A stretch of 35,165 nucleotides of DNA from Minisyncoccota bacterium (GTDB lineage: Bacteria > Patescibacteriota > Minisyncoccia > Phycocordibacterales > UBA9973). Shown in pieces: positions 1 through 7,400 of this stretch. Every line of letters starts with the position of its first letter. The first letter of the stretch is position 1. A program made the position numbers and the translations under genes. The notes beneath the pieces were generated by a model that saw only the letters and a program-made list of their open reading frames with translations, did no database searches and was not told the origin of the DNA. The stretch lies in NCBI GenBank assembly GCA_018062505.1, contig JAGOSA010000005.1, positions 1 to 35,165 of the forward strand. The letters are read 5' to 3'.

Positions 1-2
1 AG

Positions 3-446
3 AAAAACCTGATCAATATGCTTTTGGACAAAGAGTACCAGACTGATTCTGATAGGTCTCTGTATGAAGAAACACGCCGAGAAATTGATATTGATGAGAT
101 CCGTCTCACAGCCGAACTTCAAAAGAGTCAAAGCCGAGTTTCGGAAACGCTTAAGATAGTAGATCTCGCAATTGCCCTGGCCTCAAATATCTACACTGCA
201 TTTAAAAGCACAAAAGATGACAACCTCCGTGGGTTGCTAGCTAGAACCCTATTTAAGCGTATTGAAATCAAGGATAAGCAAATAGCGAGCTTTGAGCTTA
301 ATGCTCCGCTCGATTACCTTTGCCGTTCCCAATTCAAGAAGGCTTCTTTGGCTATTCAATTCGAACAAGACACTATATGTGGACCGTACAGGACTCGAAC
401 CTGCCACCCCCTCATTGCAAATGAGGTGCTCTACCAGATGAGCTAA
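3..446 (+). CDS. Large serine recombinase, C-terminal fragment (5' end outside window)
   Basis: The frame is open to the left edge, so only the C-terminal part of the protein is visible. The visible part is a helical, charged coiled-coil-like stretch, followed by the pattern usual near the end of large serine recombinases: a helix with LAIALASNIYTAF, then a basic RGLLARTLFKRIEIKDKQI stretch, then a beta segment ending near a Pro-Leu-Asp. This family cuts and rejoins DNA through a catalytic serine in the N-terminal domain, which is not visible here. The last 21 or so codons are simply the antisense of the neighbouring tRNA-Ala gene, and the TAA stop lies inside that tRNA. The protein end is therefore supplied by the insertion target. 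Family assignment rests on the C-terminal pattern only. Another coiled-coil protein cannot be excluded. Confidence 0.7.
   Translation, partial: KNLINMLLDKEYQTDSDRSLYEETRREIDIDEIRLTAELQKSQSRVSETLKIVDLAIALASNIYTAFKSTKDDNLRGLLARTLFKRIEIKDKQIASFELNAPLDYLCRSQFKKASLAIQFEQDTICGPYRTRTCHPLIANEVLYQMS
376..446. other. Probable attachment-site region of an integrated element (tRNA-Ala 3' end)
   Basis: A recombinase gene coming from the left ends inside the 3' half of tRNA-Ala, the usual arrangement when an element integrates into the end of a tRNA gene and leaves the tRNA intact. Any core repeat must lie in this interval. The partner repeat would be at the far left end of the element, outside the window. 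This is inferred from the layout, since no second copy can be seen. Confidence 0.35.
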
Positions 447-452
447 CGGCCC
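380..452 (-). tRNA. tRNA-Ala, anticodon UGC
   Basis: The minus strand folds into a complete 73-nt cloverleaf. The 7-bp acceptor stem contains a G3:U70 pair, the alanine identity element. The anticodon stem CCTCA/TGAGG carries the loop TTTGCAA, so the anticodon is TGC. The T-loop is TTCGAGT. CCA is not encoded: the discriminator A is followed by CA. The 3' half is overlapped antisense by the end of the recombinase gene. A promoter and a leader hairpin lie upstream at 461-530. Confidence 0.97.
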
Positions 453-460
453 TTATATTT

Positions 461-530
461 AGTCAATTTTCGCGAAAGCGGCGAAAATGACTGACCAGAG
501 GATTCTACCAGTAAGCCCAGATTTTGGCAA
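461..530 (-). promoter_or_regulatory. Promoter and leader hairpin of tRNA-Ala
   Basis: On the minus strand a -35 box TTGCCA (525-530) and a -10 box TAGAAT (502-507) are separated by 17 nt, with TGG directly before the -10. Transcription would start near 495. The leader before the tRNA 5' end contains an inverted repeat at 461-473 and 481-492 (arms of about 12 bp with one bulge), which would form a hairpin that RNase P must remove. Confidence 0.6.
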
Positions 531-564
531 TAATCTGACTTAGATCTGGCCAAATTGGGCAGCA

Positions 565-606
565 AAAAAGCCGGTTGATGGAATATCAACCGGCTTCATT
601 TTTTTT
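565..606. terminator. Bidirectional intrinsic terminator
   Basis: A perfect 12-bp stem (568-579 with 585-596) with a 5-nt loop. A T-run follows on the plus strand (599-606) and an A-run precedes it, so it also works for the minus strand. It ends the 230-aa gene to its right and insulates the tRNA-Ala promoter. Confidence 0.85.
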
Positions 607-616
607 GTTTCCCTAT

Positions 617-1309
617 TTAGTAAACAGGGCTCAAGACTGGATCAACATCGTGATCCATAGCATCGAAAACTTGCTTAGAAACAATTGGTTCTCTGTGCTC
701 CAACCGGAGGGGCAAAGAAACAACAGTTCTGCTGTTGAGATCATTCCAGACGTGACATGGAGTACTTGGATTCAGCTTGCGCCAGAGTTCCAGACGGACT
801 GGATTGAGTTTGTGGCGCAGATCGATTCTGTCCATCAACATGCAGAGAAATTTCTCTTTTTGCATAGTTTGCGGAACTGTTCTGCGATTTTTCATTTTCT
901 CCAGACCAACCCACTGAAGTTTTTTAAGTACCTCGGCCGGATTTCTGTATGCGCCGATTAGATCGCTAATCGCGCGCTCAGTCATCCTTACCATTTGTGC
1001 TGGTTTGCGATGACGCAATAATTGGTCAATCGGAAAGCGAAGCGGATTTGATTCCATTTCTCTTTCGAGTTTTTCCAATGCTTTCAGCTGTTTTTCTGAA
1101 AGTGTTTCTTCATTAAGCAGCTTTACTTTTGGTGATGTTTTTTTACGCCAAGTAAACCAGCGTGGGTTATTCTGCGGAACTTTCCATGCCAAATAAATAA
1201 AAGCAGCCAAAGCTGTAATCTCTAACGTTGCCCATGCTGGGTCTTTACTCAGGGCGTGCGAGACATTATCTAAAAATGTACCCGATGCCTTTGTGTACTC
1301 AATAGCCAT
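617..1309 (-). CDS. Hypothetical one-helix membrane protein (230 aa)
   Basis: I do not recognise the family. One hydrophobic stretch at about residues 30-43 probably anchors the protein, with a short N-terminal part on one side. A charged helix follows at about 60-90, and then a basic, tryptophan-containing region to the end. No catalytic motif is visible. It has its own promoter with a 40-nt leader, and it ends at a strong terminator, so it is a single-gene unit. There is no Shine-Dalgarno site before the ATG. Its existence is well supported by the promoter, terminator and open frame, but nothing points to a function. Confidence 0.75.
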   Translation of the reverse strand: MAIEYTKASGTFLDNVSHALSKDPAWATLEITALAAFIYLAWKVPQNNPRWFTWRKKTSPKVKLLNEETLSEKQLKALEKLEREMESNPLRFPIDQLLRHRKPAQMVRMTERAISDLIGAYRNPAEVLKKLQWVGLEKMKNRRTVPQTMQKEKFLCMLMDRIDLRHKLNPVRLELWRKLNPSTPCHVWNDLNSRTVVSLPLRLEHREPIVSKQVFDAMDHDVDPVLSPVY

Positions 1310-1357
1310 AATAGTTTTTTGGTTTTTTTGGTTTGTGAATTGAACTTATTGGCCTAT

Positions 1358-1385
1358 ATTATAGCTTAAATACGTATAAAGTCAA
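1358..1385 (-). promoter_or_regulatory. Sigma-70-type promoter of the 230-aa gene
   Basis: -35 TTGACT (1380-1385) and a perfect -10 TATAAT (1358-1363) with a 16-nt spacer on the minus strand. The predicted leader is about 42 nt, A-rich, without a Shine-Dalgarno site. Confidence 0.75.
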
Positions 1386-1390
1386 TCGCC

Positions 1391-2359
1391 CTATTGCCTC
1401 ATTATTTTGAGAATGACGTGGTCGAGCGGTGCTCCAATCCCCTCTAAAATGCGTGTGAGCGGACTGTGTTCGTCGAAAGCAGGCAAGGCATCAACTTCAA
1501 GCAAGTAGATTTTGTTTCCGGCAACCAAAAAGTCCATAGTTGCATAGCCGGCAAGGCCGAATTTTTCAAAAACATCGCGAGCAAGCTTTTCAAGGCCAGC
1601 GTTCAAAGAATCATCTGAATGCTTAGCAAAAGAGCTCTTATAGTTCCCTGTTGCGCGGTTCTGTTCGCTGAAGATTTTTTCGCCATGGAAAATTTCGAGC
1701 GGAGGAGCAACATAGAGCGACTGGTCGCGCAAATTCTCGGCAGCAAACATATGAACTTCGCGTCCATTGATATGCGTTTCAGCCAAGATGTCATCAGTCG
1801 TACCCAGAAGTTCATAGACAGCTTTGACGAGTTCAGGAAAAGTACCAGCATAGCGAACTTGCTTCGAAGAACCGCTATTTGTCGGCTTCACTACCCACGG
1901 CGGAGCAACGTGCTCCCAAATTTCCCTTGCGCCTTTTTCAGCAAAAGCTTCGCGCATCGCTTCTGGCACGCCGCCAGCATCAGGAATGACGTAAGCGTCC
2001 GGAACATTGATGCCGAGTTCAGCCGCAATTTGCTTTGAAATTCTCTTGTCGTAAGTGCGGCCAATGTTTGCGCTATTGGTTCCGTTGTATGGAACGCCGA
2101 GTTCTTCAAGCGCTTTCTGGACGCGGCCGTCTTCGCCGAGCTTGCCGTGGAGAGCAATGAAAACGCCATCGACGAATTCCGGAATGCGCTCAATATCGGT
2201 TTCTTTTCCGTTGACGTGAAAAACGCCGTCCTTGGTGACGAGCATGTCGATGGGTTCTAATCCGCTGCGCTGCAATGCCTGAATTATTCTGCCGCCAGTT
2301 TTAATGGAGACATCATACTCATCGCTCATGCCTCCGCGAATAATGCCGATTCGATTCAT
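1391..2359 (-). CDS. D-alanine--D-alanine ligase-like ATP-grasp protein (322 aa)
   Basis: The family joins two D-amino acids with ATP to make the peptidoglycan stem terminus in the cytoplasm. Visible family motifs are IIRGGMSDEYDVS at the N-terminus, ALHGKLGEDGRVQ (69-81), the ATP-binding VVKPTNSGSSKQV (156-168) and the GYATMDF strand (271-277). Length is normal for Ddl. The C-terminal metal and substrate motif is altered: canonical E-[IV]-N-T-L-P-G-[FM]-T reads EVDALPAFD (288-296), so Asn, Thr, Gly and Thr are all changed. The usual omega-loop tyrosine/lysine signature is not evident either. The overall ligase family is secure, but exact substrate specificity is not. The gene lies 44 nt after uvrC on the same strand, and a weak TAAACT box stands 6 nt before the ATG. 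Confidence 0.8.
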   Translation of the reverse strand: MNRIGIIRGGMSDEYDVSIKTGGRIIQALQRSGLEPIDMLVTKDGVFHVNGKETDIERIPEFVDGVFIALHGKLGEDGRVQKALEELGVPYNGTNSANIGRTYDKRISKQIAAELGINVPDAYVIPDAGGVPEAMREAFAEKGAREIWEHVAPPWVVKPTNSGSSKQVRYAGTFPELVKAVYELLGTTDDILAETHINGREVHMFAAENLRDQSLYVAPPLEIFHGEKIFSEQNRATGNYKSSFAKHSDDSLNAGLEKLARDVFEKFGLAGYATMDFLVAGNKIYLLEVDALPAFDEHSPLTRILEGIGAPLDHVILKIMRQ

Positions 2360-2403
2360 GGATACAGTTTAGCGTGGATTATCGCGCTTAGATAGTGGAA
2401 AGC

Positions 2404-3765
2404 CTAGTCAATTTGAACAATTGGTTCATCACTACTACTTGATGTTCGCGCCTTTTTCAAGCCAAGCGAGTTTGTGCTTCTCTTTTTGCGGTGGAAATCG
2501 ATAGCAAATCGATGAGCTTCGCCGTTGACGAGGAGAATTGTCTGCTTATGCGGCAAAATGAGCGACTCTTTACCGAGGAGGCCTTTTGGTTTGTGCTTTT
2601 CATTTTTGACGACAGCAATAACTGGAATAGAAAGGCCAGCTTCCTTGAGCGCATCTTCGGCAACTTTTTTCTGAACCTTGTTGCCGTCGACAACGAAAGC
2701 TTTTGGATACGGCCATTCAGGATGATTGAGGCGACGCAAAATAACTTCGCGAAGCGCAGCCGGATCGTTGGCACCAGAAACTGTTTTAATGTTGAACTTT
2801 CTGTATTCGTCTTTTTGAATGACGCCGTTTTCAGCAACAACCATGACGCCAACCATGCTCGTTCCCGAAATGTGCGCAATGTCGTAGCCTTCGAAGCGCA
2901 TTAGCCCGCGCGATCCATCGATCGGATTTCCCTTTTCGTCAAAATTCCGGCCAGCAGGTTCCCAAACGCGATCGTCGCGCTTGAGCAAAGACACATCTTG
3001 GATGTGATTAAGAGCGAACAATTTTTGCTTTGCACTTTGCGCTTCTTCGAACTCTTCGCGCTTGGCAAAAGTATTCATCTGCTTTTCTAGCGTTTCGCGG
3101 AGCTCGCTGAATTTTCCAGAAAGGAAAAGCTTAATGCGCGTAATATTTTGCTTGTACTTTTTTTGCGCTTCTTCTGTGCGGAGGTCTGGCGCGAGTCCGA
3201 TTTGCCGATAGAAAATTTCTTTATCTTTTTGAAGCGAAGAAAAATCACGATACGGAAAAATGCGACGCAAGATCTTTAAGCCTTCTTTAATTGCAGAGCC
3301 AGATGGATACGGACCAAAAACCGCCTGCAGCTTTTGCCCTTTTACCCAAAGCGAACCGCGGAGCGAGCTCGATGCCATTTCTTTTTTTGCCCAATCGATG
3401 TCGCGCTGGCGAGCGAGGAAAATGCGAGGAAAATCTTCTTTGGTAATGATGACACAGTTGTAGCTCTTGTCGTCTTTTTCTTTGACATTATATTTTGGCT
3501 TGAAGTGACGGATAGCATTCGCTTCTATGATCAAAGCTTCAAGCGCATTTTGGCAAACTTCCCAAGTAATTTTTTTCGAAAGGAAAACCATGTCAACAAG
3601 GCGCGGCCCGCGAGTAGCCACAAGATCCGCAGAAAAATAGCTCCTCACGCGCTCGCGCAAGGAAGTTGCTTTACCGATATAGAGAATCTTGTCATTTTCG
3701 TCTCGGAAGAAGTAAATCCCCGGCACGGACGGCAAGCCCAATTGGTCGAATTCTGGCCTAGTCAT
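2404..3765 (-). CDS. uvrC: Excinuclease ABC subunit C, short form lacking HhH domain (453 aa)
   Basis: UvrC makes the two incisions flanking DNA damage after UvrA/UvrB loading. The order of domains is a GIY-YIG nuclease (GIYFF 16-20, YIG 29-31), a UvrB-interacting UVR helix pair at about 221-255, and an RNase H-like 5'-incision nuclease. The latter shows YDIAHISG (294-301), FVVDG with Asp360 and EAHRF with His418. The usual family length is about 600 residues. Here the protein stops soon after HRKKRS (425-430), with a short serine-rich tail and no helix-hairpin-helix DNA-binding domain. Only 44 nt separate the stop from the next gene, so no displaced HhH piece can follow. Upstream, TATAGT lies 10 nt before the ATG, predicting a leader of only a few bases. 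Confidence 0.92.
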   Translation of the reverse strand: MTRPEFDQLGLPSVPGIYFFRDENDKILYIGKATSLRERVRSYFSADLVATRGPRLVDMVFLSKKITWEVCQNALEALIIEANAIRHFKPKYNVKEKDDKSYNCVIITKEDFPRIFLARQRDIDWAKKEMASSSLRGSLWVKGQKLQAVFGPYPSGSAIKEGLKILRRIFPYRDFSSLQKDKEIFYRQIGLAPDLRTEEAQKKYKQNITRIKLFLSGKFSELRETLEKQMNTFAKREEFEEAQSAKQKLFALNHIQDVSLLKRDDRVWEPAGRNFDEKGNPIDGSRGLMRFEGYDIAHISGTSMVGVMVVAENGVIQKDEYRKFNIKTVSGANDPAALREVILRRLNHPEWPYPKAFVVDGNKVQKKVAEDALKEAGLSIPVIAVVKNEKHKPKGLLGKESLILPHKQTILLVNGEAHRFAIDFHRKKRSTNSLGLKKARTSSSSDEPIVQID

Positions 3766-3828
3766 AAGGTTTTACACTATATATAGATACTACAGGAAAA
3801 GAGCCATGTTTTGCTACTTAAATCATTG

Positions 3829-3856
3829 TTGACATTTTTTTTTAAAATGTTAGTGT
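3829..3856 (+). promoter_or_regulatory. Promoter of the 153-aa lipoprotein gene
   Basis: A perfect -35 TTGACA (3829-3834), a 16-nt spacer and -10 TAGTGT (3851-3856) preceded by TG one base away (extended -10). The start site would fall near 3863, giving a leader of about 26 nt without a Shine-Dalgarno site. Confidence 0.65.
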
Positions 3857-3888
3857 AAAGGCAAATAAACTACTAAAACAACTTCAAA

Positions 3889-4350
3889 ATGAAAAAGCTA
3901 CTCGTGATCATTGCCATTGCGGCAACCTCTATTTCCTTCTCTGGATGCGGAGAGAACAAAGAAAAACCTATTAACGCTGAAGGCGAAAATTCGGTCAAAG
4001 GATCAAATCTTACAAATATTGAGCTTGAGACTGTAACTCCAGTCGACATAGCAGTTAAAAATTATTCATATGACGGGAACACTAAACCGGCAAGATGCTA
4101 CTTCCCGATGATTATCAAACTGCCGGACATGGAAGCACAAGAAGTTCTCTGCCTACAGACACTGCCTGAGAAAGACGATTTTCAACTTGTCACCGTCTAC
4201 AATGAGATTATTGACAAAAAAATTAATGCCGCCGATCTTCGCGCCGACATTAGCAACGGAAACATAGTCAGGGTGTACATTCCTCAGACAAGAATTGGCA
4301 ATCTTATCACCGCAGAAAAAGTCCTTTACAGTAATAGTGTATTCGAGTAA
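3889..4350 (+). CDS. Small secreted lipoprotein of unknown function (153 aa)
   Basis: The N-terminus is a lipoprotein signal: two lysines, a hydrophobic core of about 12 residues and a lipobox Phe-Ser-Gly-Cys with the lipidated cysteine at position 20. The mature part is a small, mostly beta-looking domain with two further cysteines (about 62 and 84 in the mature region) that could form a disulfide. I do not recognise the fold. It has its own promoter and its own terminator, so it is monocistronic. It is transcribed away from uvrC and towards the giant propeller gene. Confidence 0.78.
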   Translation: MKKLLVIIAIAATSISFSGCGENKEKPINAEGENSVKGSNLTNIELETVTPVDIAVKNYSYDGNTKPARCYFPMIIKLPDMEAQEVLCLQTLPEKDDFQLVTVYNEIIDKKINAADLRADISNGNIVRVYIPQTRIGNLITAEKVLYSNSVFE

Positions 4351-4365
4351 TCACCTAAACAGAAA

Positions 4366-4397
4366 AAGAAAAGACTCTCAATCGAGAGTCTTTTTTA
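4366..4397. terminator. Bidirectional intrinsic terminator
   Basis: Stem AAGACTCTC (4371-4379) with GAGAGTCTT (4384-4392) and a 4-nt loop, flanked by an A-run on the left and a T-run on the right. It separates the lipoprotein gene from the convergent giant gene. Confidence 0.85.
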
Positions 4398-4426
4398 TTT
4401 TCAATTTTTAACACTACATTAGTCAA

Positions 4427-7400
4427 CTAGATTTTAAACTTCTTATTGATCACTCCTTTATTGTTGTCGAAAGCATTCGTCGTATGGAGCGCTTCATAGC
4501 TTTGGTCGTCATTCTTCTTTTCGACGACAGCGTAGTATGTTCCCTTCGGCGCGAGGGCATAATAGCGGCCGTATTTGTCGAGGACTTTTGTCGAAAGCAA
4601 TGTGCCCATATTTTTTGAATAGAACTTTACGACGCCAAACGGTATCGGTTCGCCGACATTTGAAACAGCACCATACGAAGGCTTCTTGATCACAAACTGG
4701 CGCAAGATAAACAAGACAATGTAGATTGCAACCAAAACGTAGTTGTATGTCGATTGTTGCAAGTAAAGCGCTGCGGCTGAAGCTGCGAAGCCGCCGTAGA
4801 AAAGAATGTTGGAGAATATCGCCGCTGCTCGTGCACGTCCTGCATGTCTTTTTACCAAATGCTTTTCATTTTTTATATATTCATTCCAATCAAAGTGCTC
4901 AGGATCGAGCGGAATATTTTTCATGACAACATCGCCTTCTTTTTTGACATCAAAGTAATCGCCGAAGTACAAGTCAGTGTAAATCTGATCTTTTCTCATT
5001 CCCGCAAGTTTTCGCGATGGGAACAAATAGTTTGTTTTATTTGCGGTAATGCGATACGAACCGGGCTGCACCAAAAATCCATAGCGGCCTTCAAGGTCAG
5101 TAATTGCCGTCGATACTTCTTTGCCGTCAGCATCAAAGAGCGAAACGTATGCAGGATCAAGCGGTTGCTTTGTCACAGCATCATAGACGACGCCCCAGTG
5201 ACGAACTTTTTTCTTGAAGCCAAGGAAACCAAGAATGAGCTGCCAAATGCGCGCCGGAATAAATGCGATTTCTGAAAGCGCTAGAGCACCGCCGAATGCG
5301 CCGAGCAGCATCGTGAAGAATCCCGCAATCAAGCCAATGACGCCAATTGAAGTAGTCACTTCTTCAACAGGAATGACAACGCCACCTCCACCGCCGCCTG
5401 GATCAATCGGAGGGTCGATTGGCGGATCAACTGGATCGTCAATTGTTGGAATTAAAGTACAGATACCAAGTATCGATTCATATCCAACTGGAACGGATGT
5501 TTGAATTCCTGAAATGTTTGTACAGACATCAGTCGGTTCTGGGAAGACACATGGCAAAGCGCCATTGAAGTTGGTTGCAGCTGGTTCCATGCAAAGCAAT
5601 GTTGGTGGTGGAGTACAACCTGGCAGAGATGGATTTGTGGCACATGTTGGTGGCGGATTACAGCCCGGAAGCGAAGGATTTGTCGCGCAGGTTTCTGGCG
5701 GATCAACTGGATCACAACCCGGCAATGTCGGATCGTCGTCGCAGTCTGGCGGCGGCGCAACTGAATAGTCGATGATAAGCGTGCGAGATGTCTGTAAGCC
5801 ATGGTTGTTGTAAGCGGTAACAGTAAACGTATTCGATCCCGGAATAAGAGTGAGCAGCGATGTCGTCCAAGCAGTTGTGCCAGTAGCAGGAGTTACAATA
5901 CTGCCATTCATTGAATAAACAACTGAAGTAACTGTGTCGCGATCAGAAGCAATACCACTGATTGCAATTGTATTTGATGAAATAGTGTACGTTCCAGTTA
6001 CTCCCGGACTTGTAATCGTCACCACTGGCGGATCGTATTCGCAGTCATTCTGCGCATTGAAATTGTTTGCCATTGGATCGGTACACTGAGGGATTGGATC
6101 GCCTCCGCCTCCACCGCCAGCAACAACAGTAATCGAATATGCAACCTTATTTGATTTAAAGGCACTTTGAGCAACTGTATCAATAGCCTGTATGGAAAAA
6201 TTATAAGTACCGGACGAACTTGCTGTTGAAGTACCTACAATTGAACCAGTTGCCGTATTGAGCGTTAGGCCCGAAGGCAAAACACCCGATACTAATTCAT
6301 ACGTAACCGCACCTTGGCTGTTGGTAACAGTATGTCCGGGAGATGAGTACGCGACACCTTCTGTAGAACCGGGGAGTGTTTCAGTCGACATGTCCGCAAT
6401 ATTATAATAAATAACTCTATTATTTTCGGAATCAGTGACATACAATCTTCGATTAACAACGTCGAATACCATGTCTCTAGGAGAGGAAAGCCCATCGCGG
6501 GATGTTTCGGCTGAATTCTGTGTAAAATCTGATTGGCCGATCACTGCAACAGCATCTTCTCCATCAACTATCGTTGTTACATCAAAAATTAAAACTCTAT
6601 TATTTTGTCCATCTGTCACAAAAAGCTGGTCGGAGTCCGGGTCAAATGAAAATCCAGAACTACCTGATGCAAATGAGAATGTGTTTCGAGAAGCACCGAC
6701 ATTGCCCGGCGTTAAAAGATCCGGTGCACCGAGGACATTGCTTGGCTCAACACCATCGGCGAGCGGGGTCAAATTAAAATCATAAATATTTATATGGCTA
6801 TTGGCGACATCTGCAACAAAAAGCCGATCATGATTTGGATCATATGCTAATGCAGTAGGACTTTGAAATAATGGTGCTTGTCCAAGCGTATATATTGGCA
6901 ACTCAGCATCACTTAACCCGTCTGAGACATCGTAAACAACAATATTAGTATCTTGAATACTGAAAAGTCGCCTGTGCACACTGTCGTACGCTGTTCCATA
7001 CACAGGCAAACTTCCGTCTCCCACTGTCACAACAATATCCTCGTGCTGTTCTACGGTACTTACATCAACGCCAAATAAAACATTGGATGAAGTTGAGTCA
7101 GAAAAATATAAAAAATCATTATCAGAATCAAATGTCATACTTAGCGGAATATATAACCCAAATGCGCTATATGAATATTGATTATTGGGTGCAACTACCC
7201 CAATGACATTGTCTGCTACATTATCAATAAGGTTGTTACTGACATCAAGATTAAACACAAGAATACGTGTATTGTGCGGCGAGACATTGCTATCAAGCAC
7301 AAATAATTTGTGACCATTTGGATCGAGCGCTACATCTGTAGGTGTATTGAAACCCACACCATCAATCACGCTGTTGCTGTAGACATCAGATTGATTATAC

